Assembly: GCA_026988135.1 (NCBI GenBank)
Contig: JALSLT010000021.1
Span: 1 to 22,275 of the forward strand
Length of the DNA: 22,275 nt
Direction: 5' to 3'
Source of the DNA: Desulfurobacterium sp.
Lineage (GTDB): Bacteria > Aquificota > Aquificia > Desulfurobacteriales > Desulfurobacteriaceae
Part shown: piece after piece, positions 14,427-22,275 of the stretch
Numbering within the stretch: position 1 is the first letter of the stretch
Layout of the letters: the number at the start of each line of letters is the position of its first letter
Program-made: the position numbers and the translations under genes
The notes under the pieces: model-generated
Seen by the model: only the letters and a program-made list of their open reading frames with translations
Told to the model about the DNA's origin: nothing
Databases searched by the model: none

Positions 14427-16016
14427 TTATTTTAAAGAAGGCATTGAACCCATGAGATATTTAACATCATCATCACCGAAAACAAGTCCGCTTCCTACAA
14501 AGAAACCTCTCCACCTATCATACAGAAGCTCATCTCCGCCAAAGTAAATATACCAGTTTTTGTTTATGTTGTAGCTTAATCCAACCCTCAAGTGAGGATT
14601 TAAAACCTTACCGTACTCATCCTTCCTGTCAAACTCCCAAGCAGAAGAATATAGTTTCCACCTGTTTCCCGGAAATAGATAATCTATTCCTCCACCGCCT
14701 GTCGTCTCTATTATTCCTCCACGAAGCACCCATTTCCCATTTTTCAAGAAAATCGGGTCGTTAAATATTCGGGCATATTGAAGAGTAAACTCCGTATCAA
14801 AACTCTGTCTTATCTCCTCATTTACCGCTGAAGCGGTTCCGTTGTAAACGTAATAAGTAGTTCTATCTATCCTACCGTGAGAATCGGAAACAACTTCAAA
14901 CAGATAATACCTATCTTTTGATGCAGGCTCTATTTTAAAAGAGATTCCCCCTCTAAAATTACCGGTAGCAGTATTTATATCTCCTCTAAAGCCAACATAA
15001 ACATCGGTTTTCTCATACTTATCGGCAAGATTTCCGAGAGCATCGGCTGCCGTCGTAAGATTCTTATAAAGAGTTTCATCGTTTATTATCTTCGCTATTG
15101 TCCCGTTTCCTTCCTGAAGTTTCGCAAGGAGAGAGTTTAATTTTTCCGTTGAAGATTTAATATTTTTTAACATTTCAGCAACATTTTCACTATTCTCATC
15201 ATTTAACATTTCACTTATCTTAGCAGTAATATTATCTACCTCTTCCGCTATCCTTTTAGCCTTTTTAGCAACATCGGGGATTTCCCGGGAAGCCGTTTTT
15301 AAATTTTCAACAGTCTCTCTAACATCATCTCTATTTTCAACAACCATCTCATTAAGCTGAGCAGTCACCGATTTCATATTTTCCGAAATTTCCGGAACAT
15401 CGGTTTTCAGAAATTCCGAAAGAATTTTTAAATTTTGAACAAGCTCTTTGAGATTGTTTCTATTATCTCCAACCATTAAAGTTACCTGATTCGTCAGTCT
15501 TGTAATCTCATCAAGAAGTCTCGCAATTCTGTTTTCTCCGTCCGGAGCAACAAGAGATTTTTGTAAATCATCAACAGTCCGATAAATCTTTGCCAAAAGC
15601 TGGTCAGTAGATATCGCAGACCTTGACCTTGCTATAACAGCTCCCGAAGAAAGGGACGGAGAATCAACAGGTCCGGGAATTATCTCTATATACTTTTCTC
15701 CCATCAATCCCATTGTTTCAATAACAGCATAAGAATCCTGCCTGACAGGTGCTTTTTTCGTAAAAAGAATCTTAACTTTTGCTTTTCCGTCAGGTAAAAC
15801 CTTAATATCATCCACTTTCCCGACATTCACTCCGGCAACCATAACAGGAGCTTCTTTCGCAAGCCCGGCAACATTATCGAAAACTACATAATAGACAGCC
15901 TCTACCTTTTTTGAACTAAACTTTAACGGTTCTATTGTTTTAGCTATAACTCCCAACCCTAAAAATCCCGCAATAATAAAAATCCCGACTTTAAGTTCCG
16001 TGGATAGACTTTTCAT
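14427..16016 (-). CDS. mlaD: MlaD-like MCE protein with long helical region and predicted C-terminal outer-membrane beta-barrel
   Basis: Lipid-shuttle subunit of an Mla-type system, 529 residues against about 180 for E. coli MlaD. Order: one membrane helix (about 9-26); an MCE domain (about 38-116) with VAGVNVGKVDDIKVL and TMGLMGEKYIEI; a long helical stretch (about 137-335) of heptad-like type, ending with GTIAKIINDETLYKNL as in long MCE proteins; then about 190 residues (337-529) of alternating aromatic/glycine beta strands such as DVYVGFRGDI, HLRVGLSYNI, NWYIYFGGDE and GFFVGSGLVF. The last part looks like an outer-membrane beta-barrel (inference from composition). Comparable MlaD-barrel fusions are known from Veillonella, where one protein bridges both membranes. 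The ATG at 16016 overlaps the mlaF stop (ATGA). Confidence 0.88.
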   Translation of the reverse strand: MKSLSTELKVGIFIIAGFLGLGVIAKTIEPLKFSSKKVEAVYYVVFDNVAGLAKEAPVMVAGVNVGKVDDIKVLPDGKAKVKILFTKKAPVRQDSYAVIETMGLMGEKYIEIIPGPVDSPSLSSGAVIARSRSAISTDQLLAKIYRTVDDLQKSLVAPDGENRIARLLDEITRLTNQVTLMVGDNRNNLKELVQNLKILSEFLKTDVPEISENMKSVTAQLNEMVVENRDDVRETVENLKTASREIPDVAKKAKRIAEEVDNITAKISEMLNDENSENVAEMLKNIKSSTEKLNSLLAKLQEGNGTIAKIINDETLYKNLTTAADALGNLADKYEKTDVYVGFRGDINTATGNFRGGISFKIEPASKDRYYLFEVVSDSHGRIDRTTYYVYNGTASAVNEEIRQSFDTEFTLQYARIFNDPIFLKNGKWVLRGGIIETTGGGGIDYLFPGNRWKLYSSAWEFDRKDEYGKVLNPHLRVGLSYNINKNWYIYFGGDELLYDRWRGFFVGSGLVFGDDDVKYLMGSMPSLK

Positions 16017-16786
16017 CCTTCATACCCCAAATTTGCTGTTATAGGCCCATCCGGCAAACCGTTAATAAACTGATTTACAACGGGATTGACACTGCTTTTT
16101 ATTTTGGCCGGAGTTCCGATTTCCACTATTTTACCTTTCCAAAGTATTGCCAATCTGTCAGCTATACGAAACGCACTATTTATATCGTGACTAACAACAA
16201 CACAAGTTTTATGAAGCTCTTTTTTCAACTTTAAAATTAGCATATCCATCACCGAGGTCATAACAGGGTCAAGTCCGGAAGTCGGTTCATCAAACATAAT
16301 ACATCTCGGATTTACACAGAGAGCCCTTGCTATCGCAACCCTTTTCCTCATTCCTCCGGAAAGTTCGGAAGTGTACTGCTCGTTAGTACCTTCAAGTCCC
16401 ACAAGAGAAAGATAGTATGTGGCTTTTTCTTTTGCCTCAGCTTCGGGAACTCCTTTATTCTCTATAAGAAAAAACGCTACATTTTCCCATACCGTAAGTG
16501 AATCAAAAAGAGCACCTCCTTGAAACACATAGGTAAGCTCTTCTCTGAAATCTATCTTTTCCCTTCCTTTCAAAGAAAAAACGTCCTTCCCATAAACTTC
16601 CACTTTTCCTTTATCAGGAATCATAAGAGCGGAAATCTGCTTCAAAAGAACGCTTTTGCCTGTTCCCGAAGGACCCATAATCACAAAAACTTCTTTATCG
16701 TAAACCTCAAACGAAACACCGTTATGGACAACCTTATCTCCGAAAGACTTTTTTAGATTCTCAACCTTTATAGCTATTTCGGCCAT
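16013..16786 (-). CDS. mlaF: MlaF-type ABC ATPase of the phospholipid transport system
   Basis: A 257-residue cytoplasmic ATPase that powers MlaE. Walker A is GPSGTGKS (about 38-45), the Q-loop is YVFQGGALFDSLTV, the signature is SELSGGMRKRVAIARAL (with SGGM as in Mkl/MlaF rather than SGGQ), Walker B is CIMFDEPTSGLDP, and the H-loop is VVVSHDINSAFRIADR. The short C-terminus GTPAKIKSSVNPVVNQFINGLPDGPI is typical of MlaF. The ATG at 16786 is 7 bases behind mlaE with a GAGGG site, and the stop overlaps mlaD. No MlaB-like STAS protein gene is seen next to it. Confidence 0.95.
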   Translation of the reverse strand: MAEIAIKVENLKKSFGDKVVHNGVSFEVYDKEVFVIMGPSGTGKSVLLKQISALMIPDKGKVEVYGKDVFSLKGREKIDFREELTYVFQGGALFDSLTVWENVAFFLIENKGVPEAEAKEKATYYLSLVGLEGTNEQYTSELSGGMRKRVAIARALCVNPRCIMFDEPTSGLDPVMTSVMDMLILKLKKELHKTCVVVSHDINSAFRIADRLAILWKGKIVEIGTPAKIKSSVNPVVNQFINGLPDGPITANLGYEG

Positions 16787-16793
16787 TTAACCC

Positions 16794-17576
16794 TCAAAGA
16801 TTAAGTACTCTTAAAATCGATGTTATAACATAGTCAAATATCAATATTCCCATGGATGAAACAACAACGGCCTTTGTAGTAGCCTCTCCGACCCCTTTTG
16901 CACCACCTCTTGCATAGTAGCCATAAAGACAGCTTGTAACAGCTAAAATAAAACCGAAAAAGGCAGCCTTAATAAGACCGTGATAGATATCATCCATCGT
17001 CATAAAACTCTCCGTATATTTAAGGAAAAGTACCCTGTTAACATTAAACATCTTCACGCTAATAACATAACCACCAATATAACCTACCAAATCTGCCAAC
17101 GTGGTTAAAACCACCGTCCCGATAATTGCGGAATAAACCCGTGGAGTTATAAGATATTTAACAGGATTAACCGCCATCATCTCAAGGGCATCTATCTGCT
17201 CCGTTACCTTCATTGTGCCTATCTCGGCTGCCATAGCCGAACCGCTCCTAGCCGTTACAAGAAGAGCAGTTAAAACAGGTGCGAGCTCCCTTGACATAGA
17301 TAAACCTACTATAGCACCGATAAGATACTCGGCATTAAATCGGTGAAAAGCATTATAAGTTTCAAGAGCCAAAACACCACCGGTAAAAAACGAAGTTATC
17401 GCTATAACAGGAAAGGAATCCGCTCCGATAGTTGACAAATAGTAGAAAAATCGCCTGACCCTCAACGGCTTCTTAAAAGCAAGAACAAGCGATTCCCCCG
17501 CTAGGATAAACCACCTTCCTATAAAAGATAAAATATCTATTGTGGCCTTTCCTATCAGCTCAATCAGCTCAATCAA
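16794..17576 (-). CDS. mlaE: MlaE-type permease of the phospholipid transport system
   Basis: A 260-residue inner-membrane permease with an amphipathic N-terminal interfacial helix and about five hydrophobic segments. Family hallmarks are TSFFTGGVLALE, GLSMSRELAPVLTALLVTARSGSAMAAEIGTMKVTEQIDALEMM and NPVKYLITPRVYSAI. With MlaF it forms the core complex that moves phospholipids between the inner membrane and the MCE protein. It is the first gene of a long leftward operon. The start is TTG at 17576, supported by GAGGT five bases upstream. The first codons carry a 9-base tandem repeat encoding Ile-Glu-Leu twice. Confidence 0.95.
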   Translation of the reverse strand: MIELIELIGKATIDILSFIGRWFILAGESLVLAFKKPLRVRRFFYYLSTIGADSFPVIAITSFFTGGVLALETYNAFHRFNAEYLIGAIVGLSMSRELAPVLTALLVTARSGSAMAAEIGTMKVTEQIDALEMMAVNPVKYLITPRVYSAIIGTVVLTTLADLVGYIGGYVISVKMFNVNRVLFLKYTESFMTMDDIYHGLIKAAFFGFILAVTSCLYGYYARGGAKGVGEATTKAVVVSSMGILIFDYVITSILRVLNL

Positions 17577-17634
17577 TTTTTACCTCAAAAATTTCAAATA
17601 TGATAGATTTTACTACAAAGTTCTTGATTTAACA

Positions 17635-17662
17635 TTTAAAAAAGTTCGTTTGGGATTATAAT
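17635..17662 (+). promoter_or_regulatory. probable promoter of the lysS operon in the divergent intergenic region
   Basis: TATAAT at 17657-17662 lies 43 bases before the lysS start, with TTTAAA (17635-17640) 16 bases upstream as a weak -35. The -10 is inside ATTATAAT, so the minus strand also reads TATAAT (17660-17655), but a good -35 for the mlaE direction is not visible. The 129-base gap between mlaE and lysS must contain both promoters. Confidence 0.45.
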
Positions 17663-17705
17663 ATTACCTTCGGTTTTACTTTAAATATACCTCAGGAGAG
17701 AATAA

Positions 17706-19232
17706 ATGGCTGAAAAAAGCATTATGGAGATAAGAAAAGAAAAAGCTGAAAAGTTAAAAGAGGAAGGCTTTAATCCCTATGCATACAGGTATGAAACAAA
17801 CACAACTTGCAAAAAAATTATAGAAAAACTCGGAAAAATAAAAAATGAAGAGGAAAAAGAGAACGAAAACCTCCCGGAAGAAAATTTCTCAATAGCAGGA
17901 AGAGTCGTTTCTATGAGAGTTATGGGAAAAGCCGCATTTTTCCATATTCAAGATTCCACGGAAAAAATTCAATGTTACACAAGGCGAGATGATATTGGAT
18001 CGGAATTTTACAACAAGGTGTTCAAAAAGCTTATAGATATCGGAGATATAGTTGGTGTTAAAGGAAAACTTTTCAGAACCAGAACGGGAGAACTAACTTT
18101 AGAAGTCAAAGAGCTTACCCCGTTAACAAAATCTTTAAGACCTCTTCCGGAAAAATGGCACGGACTTAAAGATGTTGAAAAACGTTATAGACAAAGATAT
18201 CTCGACCTTATCGTAAATCCCGAAGCAAAAGAAATTTTTAAAACAAGGTCGAAATTGATTCAGAAAACAAGGGATTTTCTTAACAATAAAGGATTTATGG
18301 AAGTTGAAACTCCGATACTTCAAACCGTAGCGTCAGGAGCGGCGGCAAAACCTTTCACCACCCATTACAACGCCCTCGACATAGATGTTCATCTTAGAAT
18401 CGCACCTGAGCTTTACCTTAAAAGATTAATAGTTGGTGGTCTTGATAAAGTTTATGAAATAGGAAGAAATTTTAGAAATGAAGGAATAAGCACCAGACAC
18501 AATCCCGAATTTACAATGCTTGAATGGTATATGGCTTATGCAGATTACTACGACCTTATGGAAATGACAGAAGAGCTATTTGAGTATCTTCTTGAAGAAA
18601 CGAAAGGAAAAGGAATAACCGAGCTTGAATATCAAGGGGAAAAACTCTCTTTTAAAAGGCCTTGGAAAAGGATTTCTTTCCTTGGAGAACTTTCGGAAAA
18701 AACAGGTTTAACGGTAAATGAACTTTTACACGACAAAGAAAAAGTCCTTAAAGCGGCAAAGGAATTTAATGTGGAAAATACCGAAAAACTATCTCACTTC
18801 AAGAGAGTGCAAGAGCTTTTTGAAATTCTTGTAGAACCCGAACTCATACAACCAACTTTTGTTACGGATTTTCCAAAAGCTATTTCACCTCTTGCAAAAG
18901 AGAAAAGAGACAATCCCGAACTTGTTGAAAGATTCGAGCTTTTTGTTTTCGGACAAGAAATAGCAAACGCCTACTCAGAGCTAAACAACCCCGAAGAACA
19001 GGCAAGAAGATTTAAACAGCAGCTACAAGAAAAAGCAAAAGGCGACGACGAAGCGATGGCTTATGACGAAGACTTTGTCAGAGCCCTTGAATACGGAATG
19101 CCACCTACAGCAGGAGAAGGAATAGGGATAGATAGACTAACAATGCTTTTTACAGATAAGGACTCCATAAGAGAAATTCTCCTATTCCCGCAACTAAAAC
19201 CGGAAAAGAAAGAAGAAGAGGATAATGAATAA
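17706..19232 (+). CDS. lysS: lysyl-tRNA synthetase, class II
   Basis: Charges tRNA-Lys. The 508 residues match the class II bacterial enzyme (E. coli 505). The N-terminal OB-fold anticodon-binding domain (about 60-140) contains AGRVVSMRVMGKAAFFHIQD. The class II core has motif 1 around RSKLIQKTRDFLNNKGFMEVETP, motif 2 EIGRNFRNEGISTRHNPEFT (about 251-270) and motif 3 GEGIGIDRLTMLF near 470. The lysine pocket phrase TMLEWYMAYADY is present. The ATG at 17706 has AGGAG seven bases upstream and is the first gene of the rightward operon. The 3' end overlaps the next gene by eight bases. Confidence 0.97.
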   Translation: MAEKSIMEIRKEKAEKLKEEGFNPYAYRYETNTTCKKIIEKLGKIKNEEEKENENLPEENFSIAGRVVSMRVMGKAAFFHIQDSTEKIQCYTRRDDIGSEFYNKVFKKLIDIGDIVGVKGKLFRTRTGELTLEVKELTPLTKSLRPLPEKWHGLKDVEKRYRQRYLDLIVNPEAKEIFKTRSKLIQKTRDFLNNKGFMEVETPILQTVASGAAAKPFTTHYNALDIDVHLRIAPELYLKRLIVGGLDKVYEIGRNFRNEGISTRHNPEFTMLEWYMAYADYYDLMEMTEELFEYLLEETKGKGITELEYQGEKLSFKRPWKRISFLGELSEKTGLTVNELLHDKEKVLKAAKEFNVENTEKLSHFKRVQELFEILVEPELIQPTFVTDFPKAISPLAKEKRDNPELVERFELFVFGQEIANAYSELNNPEEQARRFKQQLQEKAKGDDEAMAYDEDFVRALEYGMPPTAGEGIGIDRLTMLFTDKDSIREILLFPQLKPEKKEEEDNE

Positions 19233-20448
19233 ACTTACGACATGGTTTTCAGTAAAAGGAATAAAACCGAGGAAAGGAGAGGGCTTTCTCTCCTTTGCCT
19301 TCCTCATAGCAATCCTCGGCGTAATCATAGGCGTTGCGGCACTCATAATTGTCAACTCCGTAATGACGGGATTCCAAAGCGCAATAAAAGAGAGACTCCT
19401 TTCAAGCAATGCCGATATCATTGTAATGGACTCCGGCCTTAACTCGGGAAATCTGACAGAAGCCGAAAAGAAAATAGCGAAACTTCCTCGCATAAAAGGC
19501 ATGGAACTATTCAACTACACTCCCGTAATGGTATCTGCAGGAAGCAACTCTTTCTCCGGAGGAAACTTAAGAGGTTGTTACCCGGCTAAAGAGCCGAAAG
19601 TTACAAACATCCCGCAACACATAGTTACCGGAAACTGGAAAATATTCGAAAAAGAACCTAAAGGGGTTGTAATAGGAGAAACCCTCGCAAACGCAATAGG
19701 AATAAACGTAGGAGACGAAATCACCTTAATCTCACCCTTAGGAACAAAAACCCCTTTCGGATACATTCCAAAAACAGGAAAATTCATAGTAGTCGGGACA
19801 TTTAACGTGGGAATGTATCAATTTGACTCCGCCCTTATTCTCGCTCACTTTGATACAGTAGAAAAAGTTTTCGGTATTAAACCCTCTGGACTGATGGTTA
19901 AGCTCGACAATCCCGATAATGTTAAATTTGCCGAAAAAGAGATACGAAAAACCGTTGGAAACAAATTTATCGTAAACGACTGGATATCAATGAACAGAAG
20001 CCTTTTTTCCGCCTTAAAACTTGAAAAATTGGCAATGTTTCTAATACTTACTCTAATCGTAATCGTTGCTTCATTTAACATATCAAGCCTTTTAATGATG
20101 AACGTAAATCACAGAAGCAAAGACATAGCAATTCTTAAAACTCTCGGAGCAAAAGACAATCTCATACTTAAAATATTTATGGCACAAGGATTCTTTATAG
20201 GATTGGTGGGCACAATCATCGGAGAAATCATAGGTATCGGCATCTCTTTTTTGGGAGAAAAATACAAACTAATAGCTCTGCCGCCGGATGTTTACTACAT
20301 AGACCATCTACCATTTAACCTTCAACTCTCCGACTGTATAATTGCAGGTGTGGCTGCAATCGTTATAAGTGTATTGGCAACAATCTATCCCGCAAGAAAA
20401 GCTGCAAAAACAGACCCTATTAAGGTTTTGAGAGCAGGTGAAAATTGA
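19225..20448 (+). CDS. LolC/LolE-family lipoprotein-releasing permease
   Basis: A 407-residue inner-membrane protein of the LolCE/FtsX-MacB group. It extracts lipoproteins from the inner membrane for delivery to the outer membrane together with the ATPase LolD, which is not in this window. Topology: first helix at about 24-46 preceded by KGEGFLSFAF, a long periplasmic domain (about 47-265) beginning with SNADIIVM, then three C-terminal helices and the end YPARKAAKTDPIKVLRAGEN, the FtsX-family finish. Only one such permease is seen, so the organism may use a LolF-like homodimer instead of LolC plus LolE (inference). The ATG at 19225 overlaps lysS by eight bases. Its presence supports a two-membrane envelope. 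Confidence 0.9.
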   Translation: MNKLTTWFSVKGIKPRKGEGFLSFAFLIAILGVIIGVAALIIVNSVMTGFQSAIKERLLSSNADIIVMDSGLNSGNLTEAEKKIAKLPRIKGMELFNYTPVMVSAGSNSFSGGNLRGCYPAKEPKVTNIPQHIVTGNWKIFEKEPKGVVIGETLANAIGINVGDEITLISPLGTKTPFGYIPKTGKFIVVGTFNVGMYQFDSALILAHFDTVEKVFGIKPSGLMVKLDNPDNVKFAEKEIRKTVGNKFIVNDWISMNRSLFSALKLEKLAMFLILTLIVIVASFNISSLLMMNVNHRSKDIAILKTLGAKDNLILKIFMAQGFFIGLVGTIIGEIIGIGISFLGEKYKLIALPPDVYYIDHLPFNLQLSDCIIAGVAAIVISVLATIYPARKAAKTDPIKVLRAGEN

Positions 20449-20933
20449 AAGGAAAAGTAAGAAAAGCAACGATAAAAGATGCGGAAACGATACAGTTTCT
20501 AATCAATGAATACGCAAAACAGGGGCTCATGCTACCCCGCTCACTTAACAGCATATATGAAAATATAAGAGATTTCTTTGTTTATGAAGAAAACAAAGAA
20601 ATAGCAGGTGTTTGTGCTCTCACAATCGTTTGGGATAACTTAGCGGAAATACGCTCTCTTGCCGTCCATCCCGAAAAAAGAAAACTCGGAATAGGCACTA
20701 TACTTGTAAAAACGTGCCTTGAAGACGCAAAAAATCTTGGAATAACACGAATTTTCACACTTACATATCAAAGTAATTTCTTCAAAAAATTAGAATTCGA
20801 AGAAATAGATAAAAACTCTCTCCCACAAAAGATATGGAGAGATTGTATAAACTGTGTAAAATTTCCCGATTGTGATGAAACAGCAATGGAGATTGTAACA
20901 GGAGGAGCTAATGACACCGGAAAAACAACTTGA
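20445..20933 (+). CDS. argA: GNAT acetyltransferase, short ArgA-like N-acetylglutamate synthase
   Basis: A 162-residue stand-alone GNAT domain. The acetyl-CoA loop is VHPEKRKLGIGT (about 76-87), preceded by the strand AEIRSLAV. The C-terminal phrase KIWRDCINCVKFPDCDETAM, with three cysteines, matches that seen in the short ArgA-like enzymes of anaerobic bacteria that lack the amino-acid-kinase domain of E. coli ArgA. Such enzymes make N-acetylglutamate from glutamate and acetyl-CoA as the first step to arginine. No other arginine gene lies nearby, so the assignment rests on sequence. The start is TTG at 20445, overlapping the permease stop as TTGA with AGGTG four bases upstream. The 3' end overlaps tyrS by 23 bases and contains the tyrS ribosome site. 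Confidence 0.78.
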   Translation: MKGKVRKATIKDAETIQFLINEYAKQGLMLPRSLNSIYENIRDFFVYEENKEIAGVCALTIVWDNLAEIRSLAVHPEKRKLGIGTILVKTCLEDAKNLGITRIFTLTYQSNFFKKLEFEEIDKNSLPQKIWRDCINCVKFPDCDETAMEIVTGGANDTGKTT

Positions 20934-22131
20934 AATAATAAAAAGAGGAACAGCAGAGATAATCGGAGAAGAAGAACTTTTAGAAAAACTTAAAGAAGGA
21001 AAAACTCTTAAAGTGAAAGCCGGGTTTGACCCGACAGCTCCAGACCTTCACCTTGGCCATACTGTCCTTCTGTGGAAACTGAGAGATTTTCAGGAACTCG
21101 GCCACACAGTGTATTTCCTTATAGGTGACTTTACAGCCATGATAGGAGATCCAACAGGGAAGTCGGAAACAAGACCACCCCTATCAAAAGAAGAAATTTT
21201 TAAAAATGCGCAAACATACACAGAGCAGGTTTTTAAAATTCTAGACCCGAAAAAAACAATAGTAACATTTAACAGTAAATGGCTATCAGAACTTTCTCCC
21301 GTTGACCTTATAAAGCTTGCCTCAAAATATACAGTAGCCCGTATGCTTGAAAGAGACGACTTTTCAAAAAGATTTAAAGAAAACAGACCGATACACATAC
21401 ACGAATTTCTTTATCCTCTCCTTCAGGGTTATGATTCTGTTGCCCTTGAAGCTGATGTTGAATTCGGAGGAACAGACCAAAAATTTAATCTACTGGTTGG
21501 AAGACACCTTCAAAAAGAGTACGGCAAAAGCCAACAGGCATGCATAATGATGCCGATACTTGAAGGGCTTGATGGTATCCAAAAGATGAGCAAATCCCTT
21601 GGAAACTACATAGGAATAATGGAAGACCCAAAAGAGCAGTTTGGCAAAGTGATGAGAATTACCGACGAACTTATGTGGCGCTATTACGAACTTGTAACAA
21701 GACTTCCCGAAGAAGAAATAGAGAAAATGAAAAAAGAGGTAACAGAAGGGATACTTCACCCGATGGAAGCGAAAAAGAAACTTGGGGAAATTATAGTTAA
21801 AACATTCCACGATGAAAAAGCAGCAATAGAAGCAAGAAAGCATTTTGAAAAAGTATTCTCAAAAAGAGAAATTCCTGAAGAAATATCTGAACCTGTAATA
21901 ACAGTACCGGAGAACCCTATCTGGCTACCAGGGCTTTTAAAAGAAGCCGGACTTGTAAAAAGCACATCGGAAGGAAGAAGACAGATTAAAGGTGGCGGTG
22001 TAAGGATTGACGGAGAAAAAGTTACCGATGAAAATATAAAAATAGATGTTCTTTCAAAAGAGATTATTCTCCAGGTGGGAAAGAGAAAATTTGCCGGAAT
22101 AAAACCACAAAACGTAAAGGTTTCCTCCTGA
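20911..22131 (+). CDS. tyrS: tyrosyl-tRNA synthetase (TyrRZ-like form with C-terminal S4 domain)
   Basis: Class I synthetase that charges tRNA-Tyr, 406 residues. The nucleotide-binding motif appears as HLGH at 47-50 and the second signature as KMSKS at 225-229, followed by LGNYIGI. The tyrosine pocket region GFDPTAPDLHLGH and FGGTDQKFNLLVGR are clear. The last 65 residues (LVKSTSEGRRQIKGGGVRIDG onward) form an S4 RNA-binding domain. The spacing and wording resemble the TyrRZ/TyrZ group rather than E. coli TyrS. The ATG at 20911 follows GGAGGAGC inside the upstream gene. It is the last gene of the operon and is followed by a hairpin. Confidence 0.96.
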   Translation: MTPEKQLEIIKRGTAEIIGEEELLEKLKEGKTLKVKAGFDPTAPDLHLGHTVLLWKLRDFQELGHTVYFLIGDFTAMIGDPTGKSETRPPLSKEEIFKNAQTYTEQVFKILDPKKTIVTFNSKWLSELSPVDLIKLASKYTVARMLERDDFSKRFKENRPIHIHEFLYPLLQGYDSVALEADVEFGGTDQKFNLLVGRHLQKEYGKSQQACIMMPILEGLDGIQKMSKSLGNYIGIMEDPKEQFGKVMRITDELMWRYYELVTRLPEEEIEKMKKEVTEGILHPMEAKKKLGEIIVKTFHDEKAAIEARKHFEKVFSKREIPEEISEPVITVPENPIWLPGLLKEAGLVKSTSEGRRQIKGGGVRIDGEKVTDENIKIDVLSKEIILQVGKRKFAGIKPQNVKVSS

Positions 22132-22155
22132 AACGGGAAACCTTCCCCATTTTTC
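22117..22155 (+). terminator. probable terminator of the lysS-tyrS operon
   Basis: AAGGTTTCC (22117-22125) pairs perfectly with GGAAACCTT (22136-22144) across the tyrS stop codon. An alternative stem, GGGAA (22135-22139) with TTCCC (22143-22147), is followed by CATTTTT. Either could end transcription. The T-run is short, so efficiency is uncertain. The following 70 bases hold nothing I recognise before the next promoter. Confidence 0.55.
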
Positions 22156-22228
22156 CAGCCCCTAAAGATAGATTTTTTTCTTAAATTAACAACCCTGAAA
22201 GCACTTTAGCATTTTATTTTTTTATTTA

Positions 22229-22257
22229 TTGACAAAAAACTAAAATACATTTATACT
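22229..22257 (+). promoter_or_regulatory. near-consensus sigma70 promoter for a gene beyond the right edge
   Basis: TTGACA (22229-22234) and TATACT (22252-22257) are separated by exactly 17 bases in an AT-rich tract. The -35 is perfect and the -10 has five of six matches. Transcription would start near 22265 and run out of the window. Confidence 0.8.
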
Positions 22258-22275
22258 TAAAAAAAAAACAGCTCT

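Noticed and set aside
17577..17705. Riboswitch or T-box leader before lysS
   Set aside because: The gap is 129 bases, with no T-box sequence, no lysine-riboswitch-like helices and no leader terminator.

Overview
The window reads as chromosomal DNA of a thermophilic, two-membraned bacterium. It is AT-rich (roughly 60 percent or more by eye) and coding-dense, with strongly overlapping genes, frequent TTG starts and Lys/Glu-rich proteins. An archaeal-type LeuC, an archaeal/eukaryotic-type AK6/Fap7 kinase and Lol and Mla envelope systems would fit Aquificota, perhaps Desulfurobacteriaceae. That placement is inference from gene style, not a database match. I see no insertion sequence, phage gene, CRISPR array, tRNA or rRNA.

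Layout. Everything left of about 17.6 kb is transcribed leftward (minus strand); everything right of it is transcribed rightward. The leftward genes fall into three blocks. Block 1 starts at 17576: mlaE, mlaF, mlaD, hisH, rlmB, a 130-residue unknown protein, an NtrB-like kinase, an NtrC-like sigma54 activator and leuC, ending at a hairpin terminator at 8951-8979. Block 2 starts directly after that hairpin: AK6-like kinase, pgi, rsmB and an HDOD protein, ending at a strong terminator at 5201-5230. Block 3 is a PotD/PotA/PotB/PotC-type ABC importer, followed by an intracellular alkaline-phosphatase-superfamily hydrolase and a second, lipoprotein-type solute-binding protein that runs off the left edge. 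The rightward operon is lysS, a LolC/LolE-type permease, an ArgA-like acetyltransferase and tyrS, all with overlapping ends. A near-consensus sigma70 promoter at 22229-22257 drives a gene beyond the right edge.

How the genes work together. MlaE and MlaF form the inner-membrane lipid-transport core. Their partner MlaD is long, with an inner-membrane anchor, an MCE domain, a long helical stretch and a C-terminal region that looks like an outer-membrane beta-barrel, so one protein may span the envelope. The LolC/E permease moves lipoproteins to the outer membrane. The Pot-like importer probably takes up a cationic compound, because PotD-type aromatic and acidic binding residues are present. The phosphodiesterase-like enzyme in the same operon hints that the imported compound, or a product of it, carries a phosphoryl or phosphonyl group.

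Most worth following up: the MlaD-barrel fusion, the Pot importer plus phosphodiesterase-like enzyme, the AK6-type kinase placed right behind a terminator, and the small barrel-like unknown protein coupled to the two-component genes.
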